A stretch of DNA of 19,537 nucleotides from Lachnospiraceae bacterium. Its GTDB lineage: Bacteria; Bacillota; Clostridia; Lachnospirales; Lachnospiraceae. The translations under genes were made by a program, and so were the position numbers. Every line of letters starts with the position of its first letter. Position 1 is the first letter of the stretch. The stretch covers positions 1-19,537 of the forward strand of contig JAFOYD010000192.1 of the NCBI GenBank assembly GCA_017391545.1, read 5' to 3'. Under the pieces are notes generated by a model, which was not told the DNA's origin, ran no database searches, and saw nothing but the letters and a program-made list of their open reading frames with translations. This document shows positions 1 through 8,250 of the stretch, in pieces.

Positions 1-74
1 ATCATCCTGCACAATGCCGGGTGCAGAATCTTCGAATCAATCCTATCATAAATCCGGCATAGAAAAGAGGAATC

Positions 75-2414
75 ATGAAATTCAGTAACGGCTGTTGGCT
101 TCAGCGTGAAGGCTGTGAATGTTTCGCACCACAGCAGGCATATTTCACAAAAGTAGAAACTGACAAAGTAACCATATGTGCCCCCACCAATCGCATCAAT
201 CACAGAGGGGATACGCTTGGAGGTGTCAACCTGACACTCATCATCACCTCGCCCATGGACGAGGTCATCCGTGTGCAAACTTATCATCATCTCGGTGCCG
301 TAAACACTTATCCTGCCTTTGAGATCAATGCTGCCGCAAGACCTCTCAAGGTCGATGACAATGACGAACGCATCATTATTTACAGTGGTTCTCTGGCGCT
401 TGAAATCGGCAAAAGCAACTGGTACATGAAATACACCAGAAATGGAAAGCTCATCACCGAGTCAAAAGGTCGGGACCTCGCACTCATGAAGACAGACTGG
501 AAAGGGCTCGCCTATGACAAGGGTGACAACACTGATACATACATCCGTCAGCAGCTCGGAATAGGTGTTGATGAGAAAATATATGGTCTTGGCGAACGCT
601 TCACTCCATTTGTAAAGAATGGTCAGAGCATTGAAATATGGAATGCCGATGGCGGTACGAGCACGGAACAGTGCTACAAAAACATTCCATTTTACATTTC
701 AAACAAGGGTTATGGTGTCTTTGTCAATCATCCTGAAAGGGTTGAATTTGAAATCGGAACTGAAATGGTGACAAAAGCTGAGTTTTCCGTGGAAGGGACC
801 TACCTTGATTACTTCCTGATCAATGGACCGGAGATGAAAGAGGTATTGAAGCGCTATACCGATCTTACCGGAAAACCCGGACTTCCGGCACCATGGACCT
901 TCGGCCTGTGGCTATCTACTTCCTTTACCACAAACTACGATGAGGAGACCGTCATGCGTTTCGTGGATGGTATGCTTGACAGAGGAATCCCTTTGAGGAC
1001 ATTCCACTTTGACTGCTTCTGGATGAAGGAATTCCACTGGAGTGACTTTTTGTGGGACAGCAGAGTCTTCCCTGATCCCGTTGGCATGTTAAAGCGCATC
1101 AAGGACAAGGGATTGAACATCTGTGTATGGATCAACTCCTATATCGGTCAGGAATCTGTTCTCTTCAAGGAAGGCCTGCAAAATGGTTACTTCCTCAAAC
1201 GTCCAAACGGTCAGGTATGGCAGTGGGATATGTGGCAGCCTGGCATGGCGATTGTAGACTTTACAAATCCTGCCGCATGGAAATGGTTCCAGGACAAGCT
1301 TGAAATTCTGCTTGATATGGGTGTGGACTGCTTCAAGACTGACTTTGGTGAAAGAATCCCTACGGACGCTGTTTACTATGATGGTTCAGACCCCCAGAAA
1401 ATGCACAACTACTATACTTATCTGTATAATAAGTGTGTCTATGAACTGCTTGAACGAAAGCGTGGAAAGGGTCAGGCCGTCCTGTTTGCCCGCTCTGCTA
1501 CCGTCGGTGGTCAGAAATTCCCTGTACATTGGGGCGGTGACTGCTGGTCTGACTATGAATCCATGGAAGAAAGCTTACGCGGAGGATTATCACTGTGCAT
1601 GTCCGGATTTGGTTTCTGGGCACACGATATCGGTGGTTTCGAGCATACCTCGACTGCCGATGTATACAAACGCTGGGTCGCATTTGGTCTACTTTCCTCG
1701 CACAGCAGACTTCACGGAAGCCAGTCCTACCGTGTTCCATGGCTTTATGATGAAGAAGCCGTTGATGTTGTCCGTTTCTTTACACGCCTAAAGGCAAAGC
1801 TGATGCCATATATCTACAAAACAGCGATCACTGCTGCCACAGAAGGAATTCCGAGCATGAGAAGCATGGTTCTTGAATTTACGAGTGACAAGAACTGTCA
1901 CTATCTCGACAAGCAGTATATGCTCGGTGACAGCCTGCTCGTAGCACCAATCTTTAATGACGAAAGCAGAGCCGAATACTATCTTCCTAAGGGTATCTGG
2001 ACAAACTACTTTACAGGCAAAGAATACAAGGGTGGAACCTGGATTGAGGAACAGCATGGTTACTTAAGCATTCCTCTGATGGTTCGTGAAAACTCCATCA
2101 TCGCCGTAGGTGCTCGCGATGACAGACCGGATTATGACTACGCTGACGGCTGTGAGCTTCGCGTCTATGCAATCCATGATGGTGTAAAAATTGATGCTGA
2201 TGTTTATGACATGAACAACACGATTGAGCTTTCCGCTTCTGTAAAGAGACAGGGACGCAGTATCTATGTGACGGCTGACGCAAGCAAGCCATACACAATC
2301 CGCATGATCAATATGCATGCTGCCAGCGCAGCAAATGGTTTCATCACCATCGAAGGAAGCGACTCCATCATTACACCAGACAGAAGTTCAAACGTAATCG
2401 AGATTACATTTTAA
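75..2414 (+). CDS. yicI: GH31 alpha-xylosidase (YicI family)
   Basis: This 779-residue cytoplasmic glycoside hydrolase of family 31 should release alpha-linked xylose from the non-reducing end of xyloglucan oligosaccharides such as isoprimeverose. The length matches E. coli YicI (about 772 residues). The catalytic nucleophile block reads KTDFGERIPTD, with Asp423 as nucleophile. The acid/base block reads HWGGDCWSDYESM, with Asp489. It is followed by SFRGG-like and GFGFWAHDIGGFE segments (SLRGGLSLCMSGFGFW here) that are near-identical to YicI. An N-terminal beta-sandwich (about 1-250), the (beta/alpha)8 barrel (about 260-590) and C-terminal beta domains are present. There is no signal peptide, so the substrate must be imported. 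An AAGAGG ribosome site lies 4 bases before the ATG. No promoter fits in the 74 upstream bases, so it may be the last gene of an operon that starts outside the window. The family is certain; xylosidase rather than glucosidase specificity rests on the YicI-like motifs. Confidence 0.93.
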   Translation: MKFSNGCWLQREGCECFAPQQAYFTKVETDKVTICAPTNRINHRGDTLGGVNLTLIITSPMDEVIRVQTYHHLGAVNTYPAFEINAAARPLKVDDNDERIIIYSGSLALEIGKSNWYMKYTRNGKLITESKGRDLALMKTDWKGLAYDKGDNTDTYIRQQLGIGVDEKIYGLGERFTPFVKNGQSIEIWNADGGTSTEQCYKNIPFYISNKGYGVFVNHPERVEFEIGTEMVTKAEFSVEGTYLDYFLINGPEMKEVLKRYTDLTGKPGLPAPWTFGLWLSTSFTTNYDEETVMRFVDGMLDRGIPLRTFHFDCFWMKEFHWSDFLWDSRVFPDPVGMLKRIKDKGLNICVWINSYIGQESVLFKEGLQNGYFLKRPNGQVWQWDMWQPGMAIVDFTNPAAWKWFQDKLEILLDMGVDCFKTDFGERIPTDAVYYDGSDPQKMHNYYTYLYNKCVYELLERKRGKGQAVLFARSATVGGQKFPVHWGGDCWSDYESMEESLRGGLSLCMSGFGFWAHDIGGFEHTSTADVYKRWVAFGLLSSHSRLHGSQSYRVPWLYDEEAVDVVRFFTRLKAKLMPYIYKTAITAATEGIPSMRSMVLEFTSDKNCHYLDKQYMLGDSLLVAPIFNDESRAEYYLPKGIWTNYFTGKEYKGGTWIEEQHGYLSIPLMVRENSIIAVGARDDRPDYDYADGCELRVYAIHDGVKIDADVYDMNNTIELSASVKRQGRSIYVTADASKPYTIRMINMHAASAANGFITIEGSDSIITPDRSSNVIEITF

Positions 2415-2439
2415 CATTTCAATTCAACATAGTGCAAAG

Positions 2440-2471
2440 AAAAAGCCTAGTAAATCAATACTAGGCTTTTT
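2440..2471. terminator. Bidirectional intrinsic terminator between yicI and tRNA-Gly
   Basis: A 13-bp perfect stem (2440-2452 with 2459-2471) has a 6-base loop. The stem begins with an A-run and ends with a T-run (2467-2471), so it can end yicI transcripts on the + strand and tRNA-Gly transcripts on the - strand. The tRNA 3' end is only 4 bases away. Confidence 0.9.
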
Positions 2472-2474
2472 AAG

Positions 2475-2547
2475 AGCGATAGACGGGGCTCGAACCCGCG
2501 GTCTCGACCTTGGCAAGGTCGCGCGTTACCAACTACGCCACTATCGC
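2475..2547 (-). tRNA. tRNA-Gly (anticodon GCC)
   Basis: Read on the - strand, this 73-nt gene folds as a full cloverleaf. The acceptor arm pairs GCGATAG with CTATCGC and has discriminator T. The D-loop contains AGTTGGTAA. The anticodon arm is CGACC-TTGCCAA-GGTCG, with anticodon GCC for glycine. The T-arm contains GGTTCGAGCC. The 3' CCA is not encoded: the bases after the discriminator are CTT, so the CCA-adding enzyme must supply it. It is a single-tRNA unit with its own promoter and terminator. Confidence 0.96.
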
Positions 2548-2552
2548 ACATG

Positions 2553-2589
2553 TGTATCTTGCTCGTGTCTGTCCTACGAACAAGATACA
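2553..2589 (-). repeat. Inverted repeat between the tRNA-Gly promoter and the mature tRNA
   Basis: Two 12-base arms (2554-2565 and 2577-2588) pair across an 11-base spacer, and one extra T-A pair is possible at the outer end. Read on the - strand the one imperfect position becomes a U-G wobble. The upstream arm abuts the -10 box and straddles the predicted start site, so it could be an operator-like DNA site or a partial hairpin in the tRNA leader. Confidence 0.65.
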
Positions 2590-2617
2590 TCATACTACAA
2601 TATTCTCACTGTGTCAA
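2589..2617 (-). promoter_or_regulatory. Promoter of tRNA-Gly
   Basis: On the - strand a perfect -35 box TTGACA (2612-2617) is followed by exactly 17 bp and the -10 box TATGAT (2589-2594). Transcription should start near 2582, about 35 bases upstream of the mature tRNA. The quality fits a strong stable-RNA promoter. Confidence 0.88.
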
Positions 2618-2641
2618 CTCATATTTTGACTTTTTTCATTT

Positions 2642-3934
2642 TTAGTTTTCATTTAAGGCATTCTGGTACTTGACCCTGTAAATCCGGTATATGGATTCGC
2701 GAATCCGTTCCTCTGTTATGGTGCCATCTGCAATCGCATTAAGCACACCCTCATATGCTTCCTGATAATCGGCAGGCTCCAGCAGGACATCTGCTCCTGC
2801 CTGTATCGCTGCCACTGCCGCATCTGCCGAACTATAACTTCCGGTTATAGCACTGTCGTTCAGATAATCCGTGATTACAACTCCATTAAAGCCAAGCGTA
2901 TTTCTAAGAACATCACTAATCATCACTGATGAAAGCGAAGCCGGTGTATCATCACCTGTCACACCGCTTGCCTTTGTGTGGGACACCATAATACACTCTG
3001 CACCATTCTTAATTGCCATGTCATAGACCAAAAATTCACTGTTCTTGAGCTCCTCCAAGGTCTTTGTACCAACGGATGTGCCTGGAAATTTTTGCAAAAC
3101 AGCACTAACCTCTGCCTCCTGCATTGTCTGAACCGCAGCATTGACAAGTGGTGCAGCAGCGGTAGCGTCAGAGCCAAAAGTTCTGCCCTGCAGGGATGCA
3201 TCTCCGTCCTCTGCCACAATCTCTGCCACCGGAGCCATATTCATGTTGACGCCATACGATGCAAGCTTTGCTGCAATCGCGCCATATGCTGTCTTCACAC
3301 TGTCCGTATCTGTAAGCTCTGATGCCTTTCCAGAAGGATCCATTCCAAAGTCCGTACTGTCACCGCACTCAGCCTTTACAGCTGTAAAAATCGGATATTT
3401 AGAAAACCCTTTTGTGTTGGTAATCATCTCCGTAAACTGCTCTGCCGATTTAAAGTTCTTCGCTGAATAAAGGATTCCGCCGACAGGCTTTTGTGTAATC
3501 GCTGTCTTGGTGCCGTCACCTGCCTGTACTACTGTCGCTACTCCTGTAAGTGCCTCCAGTGACACCATGAACATGCCTGCCACCATTTCTTCTGTTGTCA
3601 TGTCGTTGATCAGAGATTCAATAAGCTCATCAAGCGGATCTTCCCCGATTGATGCTGATGCATCACCACCTGCGCTGCTGTCCGTGGAAGCATCCTGTTC
3701 GTAATCTGCATCATTCTCGCCCGCCAGCTCTGCCGCTACACTCGACTCTGCTTCCTCAATGACTCTGTTCACCTTGTCGTTGTAGCCCTTCACATAGCCC
3801 ATGATGCCTTTTATTCCCAGATAGCCTGCCGCCACTGCCAGCACGATAATCACAATCAGCGTAATATATGCCAGAATCTGGTTTCTGATGCGTCTGCGCC
3901 TTCTTTTTTCTCTGTTTGTCGCTTCATTCTTCAT
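2642..3934 (-). CDS. Membrane-anchored GH3-like (NagZ-related) protein, catalytic site degenerate
   Basis: This 430-residue protein has a basic cytoplasmic N-terminus with five consecutive arginines (11-15), one transmembrane segment (about 21-43), an acidic Ser/Asp-rich linker (about 60-105) and an extracytoplasmic GH3 barrel related to beta-N-acetylhexosaminidases (about 105-425). Family landmarks are MTTEEMVAGMFMV (112-124), QGRTFGSD (249-256) and GVVITDYLND (351-360), where Asp356 aligns with the GH3 nucleophile. The usual KHFPGHGDT-DSH loop, which supplies the NagZ acid/base His-Asp pair, is reduced to QKFPGTSVGT (281-290). The DQEGGRV substrate block reads VKAECGD (186-192). Activity is therefore doubtful. 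The start lies 4 bases after the glyA stop codon, and the AGGA ribosome site overlaps that stop, so translation is probably coupled to glyA. The fold is well supported; the function is unknown and could be a binding role. Confidence 0.8.
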   Translation of the reverse strand: MKNEATNREKRRRRRIRNQILAYITLIVIIVLAVAAGYLGIKGIMGYVKGYNDKVNRVIEEAESSVAAELAGENDADYEQDASTDSSAGGDASASIGEDPLDELIESLINDMTTEEMVAGMFMVSLEALTGVATVVQAGDGTKTAITQKPVGGILYSAKNFKSAEQFTEMITNTKGFSKYPIFTAVKAECGDSTDFGMDPSGKASELTDTDSVKTAYGAIAAKLASYGVNMNMAPVAEIVAEDGDASLQGRTFGSDATAAAPLVNAAVQTMQEAEVSAVLQKFPGTSVGTKTLEELKNSEFLVYDMAIKNGAECIMVSHTKASGVTGDDTPASLSSVMISDVLRNTLGFNGVVITDYLNDSAITGSYSSADAAVAAIQAGADVLLEPADYQEAYEGVLNAIADGTITEERIRESIYRIYRVKYQNALNEN

Positions 3935-3938
3935 ATTC

Positions 3939-5177
3939 CTAAATCAATGGGTACTTGTCCGTCAATGTCTGTACGATCGCACGTGCACCTGCCACTCCAT
4001 TCTCCTGTTCCTTGATTACCATAGCTATTGCTTCAGCAATCTTATCCATATCATCCTCTTTCATGCCACGGCTCGTAACTGCAGGTGTACCAAGTCTGAT
4101 ACCACTAGTAACGAACGGAGACTTCGGATCGTTTGGAATTGTATTCTTGTTGCAGGTAATGTGTGCTTCATCCAAAAGCTTCTCTACTGCCTTACCGGTA
4201 AGATCATATGTAGTAAGGTCGACCAACATCAAATGGTTATCCGTACCACCGGAAACGATCTTGATACCTCTGTTTGTAAGTCCATTGCAAAGAGCCTGCG
4301 CATTTTTGATGATCTGCTGCTGATAAGCCTTGAACTCATCACCCAATGCTTCCTGGAAGCATACAGCCTTTGCTGCGATTACATGCATGAGAGGTCCGCC
4401 CTGGATACCAGGGAAAATCGCCTTGTTGAAATTGTATTTTTCAGCAGCCTCCTTATTTGCAAGGATCAGTCCTCCACGAGGTCCTCTTAAAGTCTTGTGA
4501 GTTGTCGTCGTCACAACATCTGCATATGGAATTGGGCTTGGGTGAAGTCCTGCTGCCACCAGACCTGCGATATGAGCCATATCTACCATAAGCACTGCTC
4601 CAACCTCGTCTGCAACCTCTCTGAACTTCTTGAAGTCGATTGTTCTGGCATATGCGCTTGCACCTGCAATGATCATCTTGGGCTTGCACTCCAAAGCCAG
4701 CGCTCTCATCTTGTCATAATCAAGGAAGCCGTTATCATCCACACCATATGGAACAACGTTAAAATATTTACCTGACATATTGACAGGTGAACCATGTGTC
4801 AGATGTCCGCCATGATCAAGGTTCATGCCCATAATCGTGTCGCCCGGCTGCAGAACTGCAAACTGTACTGCCATATTTGCCTGTGCACCTGAATGTGGCT
4901 GAACATTGGCATAGTCACATCCGAACAGCTCCTTGGCGCGCTCGATTGCCAGATTCTCCACAACATCCACGCAATCACATCCACCATAATATCTCTTTCC
5001 CGGATATCCCTCTGCATATTTATTGGTCAATGGGCTGCCCATAGCTGCCATTACTGCCTTGCTGACCCAGTTCTCTGACGCAATCAGCTCAATATGGCTG
5101 TTCTGTCTCTCCTGCTCCTGTACAATAGCGTCTGCTATCTGTGGATCTACTTTCTTTACTTCATCAAGTGAATACAT
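3939..5177 (-). CDS. glyA: Serine hydroxymethyltransferase
   Basis: This 412-residue PLP enzyme interconverts serine and glycine while transferring a one-carbon unit to tetrahydrofolate. It is cytoplasmic and normally a dimer or tetramer. Conserved blocks include ELIASENWVS (30-39), the KYAEGYPGKRYYGG substrate and cofactor segment (53-66), HSGAQANMAV (95-104), VDMAHIAGL (198-206) and TTTTHKTLRGPRGG (223-236), where Lys228 forms the Schiff base with PLP. The length is normal for bacterial GlyA. GGAGG (5186-5190) lies 8 bases before the ATG, and a separate promoter sits just upstream. The GH3-like gene follows with a 4-base gap and is probably cotranscribed. No glycine riboswitch or PurR-like box is apparent in the leader. 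Confidence 0.97.
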   Translation of the reverse strand: MYSLDEVKKVDPQIADAIVQEQERQNSHIELIASENWVSKAVMAAMGSPLTNKYAEGYPGKRYYGGCDCVDVVENLAIERAKELFGCDYANVQPHSGAQANMAVQFAVLQPGDTIMGMNLDHGGHLTHGSPVNMSGKYFNVVPYGVDDNGFLDYDKMRALALECKPKMIIAGASAYARTIDFKKFREVADEVGAVLMVDMAHIAGLVAAGLHPSPIPYADVVTTTTHKTLRGPRGGLILANKEAAEKYNFNKAIFPGIQGGPLMHVIAAKAVCFQEALGDEFKAYQQQIIKNAQALCNGLTNRGIKIVSGGTDNHLMLVDLTTYDLTGKAVEKLLDEAHITCNKNTIPNDPKSPFVTSGIRLGTPAVTSRGMKEDDMDKIAEAIAMVIKEQENGVAGARAIVQTLTDKYPLI

Positions 5178-5242
5178 TAGACCTTCCTCCGTATCAATAT
5201 TATTATTTGGATCACCGTGGCAATCCTGTACAAATCGGTACT

Positions 5243-5271
5243 AGTATAACTGTTTTTTGCCTATTTTACAA
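5243..5271 (-). promoter_or_regulatory. Promoter of glyA
   Basis: On the - strand TTGTAA (5266-5271) and TATACT (5243-5248) are separated by 17 bp, placing the start near 5236 and giving a leader of about 58 bases. The -35 box lies only 9 bases past the stop codon of the glycosyltransferase gene, so glyA can be transcribed independently of the genes upstream. Confidence 0.7.
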
Positions 5272-5279
5272 GGGTAATG

Positions 5280-6305
5280 CTAATTAAAGTTGAAAATTCT
5301 CTGGCAGATCTTATAGCCATCGATCGTAATCTTTCTGCCAAGCTTGCCGGGGAGATTCATGGCATTTCCAAGAATTCCTGACCTAAGCCGCATCCACAGG
5401 AGCTTGTCCTTTGACTTGATATACTGCCACAGCTCCTTTTTCTTCTCCAGATTTTCCTCAAGCTCGGAACGAATCAGAAGCACCGATGATACTGTCGTAA
5501 TAATGTCCAGATAATTGACCATATATTTCCTTGCTTTTCCGTTCGCAACGATACGCTGCTTTTCATCCACATAATAGTCCACCATGAGCTTATTGACCCG
5601 GATCTGCTGGTCGATTCTGCCGATCATGACCTGTTCGTTGACAGACTGATCCGCTCTCCCGATATAATAACGGTAGAAATTTACATCGAGATAATACATG
5701 GTCTTGACATATGGAATCGGATTGAATACAAAAATATTATCCACATAAAAAGTGTGCTCCGGCAGCTTTAATCCACATTCACGAAGCAGGTTTGTACGAT
5801 AAATAACAGAGTGCATTAATATGTACTGCCCCACTCGGAAATGACGCACATCTTTCCATGTAAAGATTCTGTCCTGTGGCAGGGCATGATGATACTTCAT
5901 CACCTTTTTATGCTTTTCGCCTTCCTTTTCATATACAAAGTTGCTGATGAACATGTCAATGAAGCTTCCACATTCAAGGAGCTCCTTGAGTCTGTCTAAG
6001 ATCTGCATATATGCACTCTGGCTCACCCAGTCATCACTGTCGACTACTTTAAAATAAAGACCGCTGGCATGTTCGATTCCTGCATTTACAGCAGAACCAT
6101 GCCCACCGTTTTCCTTATTCACCACCTTCACAATACCAGGAAATTGTTGTCTGTATTCCTCAGCGATATCCGCCGTATTGTCCTTTGAGCCGTCATTTAC
6201 AATGATGATTTCCACATCATCACCACCCGGCAGCAGTGATTCGATACATTTGCGCATATATGCTGATGAGTTGTAGCATGGTATTGCGATTGATAAAAGT
6301 TTCAT
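5280..6305 (-). CDS. Family 2 glycosyltransferase
   Basis: This 341-residue GT-A fold enzyme should transfer a sugar from a nucleotide donor to an envelope or exopolysaccharide acceptor at the cytoplasmic face. The N-terminal GT2 domain shows SIAIPCYNSS (5-14), IIIVNDGSKDNT (33-44), NKENGGHGSAVNAGI (63-77) and the metal-binding DXD-type motif VDSDDW (88-93). The C-terminal part (about 180-341) carries the FYRYYIGRADQSVN segment I associate with a common Lachnospiraceae GT2 subgroup. It has no transmembrane segments. A GGGAGG ribosome site precedes the ATG, and only 17 bases separate it from the DUF1653 gene, so pilT, the DUF1653 gene and this gene probably form one unit. Donor and acceptor cannot be read from the sequence. 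Confidence 0.9.
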   Translation of the reverse strand: MKLLSIAIPCYNSSAYMRKCIESLLPGGDDVEIIIVNDGSKDNTADIAEEYRQQFPGIVKVVNKENGGHGSAVNAGIEHASGLYFKVVDSDDWVSQSAYMQILDRLKELLECGSFIDMFISNFVYEKEGEKHKKVMKYHHALPQDRIFTWKDVRHFRVGQYILMHSVIYRTNLLRECGLKLPEHTFYVDNIFVFNPIPYVKTMYYLDVNFYRYYIGRADQSVNEQVMIGRIDQQIRVNKLMVDYYVDEKQRIVANGKARKYMVNYLDIITTVSSVLLIRSELEENLEKKKELWQYIKSKDKLLWMRLRSGILGNAMNLPGKLGRKITIDGYKICQRIFNFN

Positions 6306-6322
6306 AATTTAAAGATTCCTCC

Positions 6323-6916
6323 CTATCTTAGTCTGTTGCACTCAAAACGTTCCATCGTCAGGAGACAGTTCTTGAGTTCGCTATAGCGCCGTTCGATATC
6401 GCCTTCTTTGATCTCTGTGTCAAGACTTACGGCAATGGTATCTATCATAGCATCTGTTATTCTTGAATGAAGCTTACTAAGAATTTGAAGCTTTTTTTCA
6501 TAACTTTCTGCATCAAGAAACTCGGCGATTCCCGGGTCCAGTTCAAAATCGGACTCGTTTTCTGCATTCTCTGTTTCCAATGTCTCTGACTGCTGCGGCT
6601 CCTCTTCACTTTTCCCTTTGTTCAATACCCTGTTCAGTGTCTCGGAAGAAGTCTCCTTTGGAACATCAGCCTTTTCCTCACCTCTGATGTCAATCTTTTC
6701 AAAACGGTAGGTCTGCTTCTCGTTAGGATATTTCTTGGTATCGATTTTGCTCATAAACATTTCAAGTGGGCGCACATATACCTCGTAAGGCGCATAGAGC
6801 TGCTGGTATACAACCATCTTTATTCCTGTCTCTGAGTGACGTGCAATCGTGATGATCTGATAGATGTTTCCCTTGAAATGCCTGTATATCTCCTGTGGTT
6901 TTGGATTCTGTCTCAT
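6323..6916 (-). CDS. DUF1653 domain protein with Lachnospiraceae C-terminal extension
   Basis: This 197-residue soluble protein has an N-terminal DUF1653 domain (about 8-70), recognisable from YRHFKGNIYQI, ARHSETGIKMVVYQQLY and VRPLEMFM. A charged, Glu-rich linker (about 76-125) and a helical C-terminal domain (about 126-197) ending in ERFECNRLR follow. The C-terminal part is not in the short DUF1653 proteins and resembles extended versions I associate with Lachnospiraceae. No enzymatic role is established for the family. AGGA (6923-6926) lies 6 bases before the ATG. It sits 31 bases after pilT and 17 bases before the GT2 gene. A house-cleaning or regulatory role would be a guess. Confidence 0.85.
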   Translation of the reverse strand: MRQNPKPQEIYRHFKGNIYQIITIARHSETGIKMVVYQQLYAPYEVYVRPLEMFMSKIDTKKYPNEKQTYRFEKIDIRGEEKADVPKETSSETLNRVLNKGKSEEEPQQSETLETENAENESDFELDPGIAEFLDAESYEKKLQILSKLHSRITDAMIDTIAVSLDTEIKEGDIERRYSELKNCLLTMERFECNRLR

Positions 6917-6947
6917 GAATCATCCTACCTTTCCTTAATTATTAGTG

Positions 6948-8006
6948 CTAGAACAGCTTTGTCTTCATGATTTCCGGGTCCTGTGCAAACTGAAGTGCAA
7001 TTTCCCTGTCAATCTTATAGTCATTATACAACTGCGCGATCGCATCGTCCATAGTAATCATTCCTGCTTTTCTGTTCGTCTGCATAACGCTCGTTATTTG
7101 ATGAGTCTTTCCCTCACGAATCAGGTTCTTGACAGCCGAATTGGTAAGAAGTACCTCAAAAGCTGCCGCACGTCCCTTACCGCCGATCATTGGTAACAGC
7201 TGTTGTGAAATAACTGCTTCCAGTACGTTCGCAAGCTGTACCCGGATCTGCTGCTGCTGGTGCGGTGGGAATACGTCAATCACACGGTCTACAGTACTTG
7301 CCGCACCGATTGTATGCAGTGTGGAAAGCACAAGATGGCCTGTCTCTGCAGCTGTGATTGCGACACTGATTGTCTCAAAATCTCGCATCTCTCCTACCAG
7401 AATAACATCCGGATCTTCTCGCAAGGCTGCACGAAGTGCATTTGCATAGGACATTGTATCAAATCCGATCTCACGCTGGTTGACAATCGACTTTTTGTGA
7501 TGGTGCAGGTACTCGATTGGATCCTCCAGGGTGATAACATGTGCATCACGGTTGTTATTGAGTTTGTCAATGATGGCAGCAAGTGTTGTTGATTTACCAC
7601 TACCGGTAGGCCCCGTAACAAGGATCAGTCCTCTCTTTTTCTGATAAAGTTCGATTACCGGTGCCGGGACGCCTAAAACCTCCGGTGCAGGTATCACTGT
7701 ATCTACGACACGAAACGCCATGGCTGCCGAACCTCTCTGTTTATACACGTTCACACGATAGCGTCCCTGCCCTGCGATTGCGAAGGACATATCGACCTCG
7801 CCCTTTTCCTCAAAGCGCTGCCTCTGAACATCTCCCATAACTGAATTTGCCATCTTCATCGTGTCCTCCGGCATCAGGCGCTCGCCCTCCATCGTGAGGA
7901 GCATACCATTTACTCGCATCTTAGGCGGTACGCCTACCGTAATATGTACGTCGGAGGCTCCTGCCTCTTTTGCCTTTGCTAATATTTCCGCTACTGTCTG
8001 TGCCAT
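6948..8006 (-). CDS. pilT: Type IV pilus retraction ATPase, PilT family
   Basis: This 352-residue hexameric ATPase of the secretion/pilus superfamily, in its best-known form, drives pilus retraction at the inner face of the membrane. An N-terminal PAS-like domain (about 1-100) has DVHITVG-PP-RVNG. The motor domain has the Walker A motif GPTGSGKST (132-140), the Asp box ITLEDPIEYLH (158-168), Walker B DPDVILVGEMRD (198-209) and the His box AAETGHLVLSTLHT (219-232). The AIRNLIREGK-like PilT signature is kept as AVKNLIREGKTHQI (291-304), which favours PilT over the assembly ATPase PilB. AAAGGAAAGGATGG precedes the start. No pilin, PilB, PilC or PilD gene occurs in the window, so its pilus apparatus must be encoded elsewhere if it is a motility motor. 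Confidence 0.93.
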   Translation of the reverse strand: MAQTVAEILAKAKEAGASDVHITVGVPPKMRVNGMLLTMEGERLMPEDTMKMANSVMGDVQRQRFEEKGEVDMSFAIAGQGRYRVNVYKQRGSAAMAFRVVDTVIPAPEVLGVPAPVIELYQKKRGLILVTGPTGSGKSTTLAAIIDKLNNNRDAHVITLEDPIEYLHHHKKSIVNQREIGFDTMSYANALRAALREDPDVILVGEMRDFETISVAITAAETGHLVLSTLHTIGAASTVDRVIDVFPPHQQQQIRVQLANVLEAVISQQLLPMIGGKGRAAAFEVLLTNSAVKNLIREGKTHQITSVMQTNRKAGMITMDDAIAQLYNDYKIDREIALQFAQDPEIMKTKLF

Positions 8007-8102
8007 ATTTGTTCCATCCTTTCCTTTGTAAAATATTTTATATCGTTTAGGGCTGCTAAATTGTCATCTCGTATAGCGTCGCGCAACTCCACCATTATAT
8101 TA

Positions 8103-8131
8103 ATAATATCACTCTATTATCACTTTATCAA
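8103..8131 (-). promoter_or_regulatory. Probable promoter of the pilT unit
   Basis: On the - strand TTGATA (8126-8131) and TATTAT (8103-8108) are spaced by 17 bp, about 90 bases upstream of the pilT start. The area is very AT-rich, so other -10 boxes such as TATAAT nearby are possible. Confidence 0.5.
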
Positions 8132-8212
8132 ACAAATATAAAATTTTATTTTTTCTATTGCTTTTTTCGTATACAATGTCGAATTAATTTGAAATTCTTA
8201 TACTTTTCGGAC

Positions 8213-8232
8213 AATAACGTGTTACTGTTATT
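8213..8232. promoter_or_regulatory. Operator-like dyad site 1
   Basis: TAACGTGTTA (8215-8224) is an inverted repeat with a GT centre. A second overlapping symmetry pairs AATAAC (8213-8218) with GTTATT (8227-8232). It lies about 30 bp upstream of the -35 box of the rightward promoter. It resembles site 2 at 8315-8324 in 8 of 10 positions. Confidence 0.4.
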
Positions 8233-8250
8233 TTTCACAATTTCAGGCTC

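Noticed and set aside
1..51. Possible last 16 codons of an upstream gene (frame 1, ending TAA at 49-51)
   Set aside because: A second frame is also open to a TAG at 60-62, and neither short tail is recognisable, so no gene can be supported from this edge.
1300..1791. 163-codon open frame inside yicI
   Set aside because: It overlaps the conserved GH31 catalytic region in another frame, has no ribosome site and shows composition typical of an out-of-frame shadow.
5178..5242. Glycine or other riboswitch in the glyA leader
   Set aside because: The leader is only about 58 bases and lacks tandem conserved aptamer elements.
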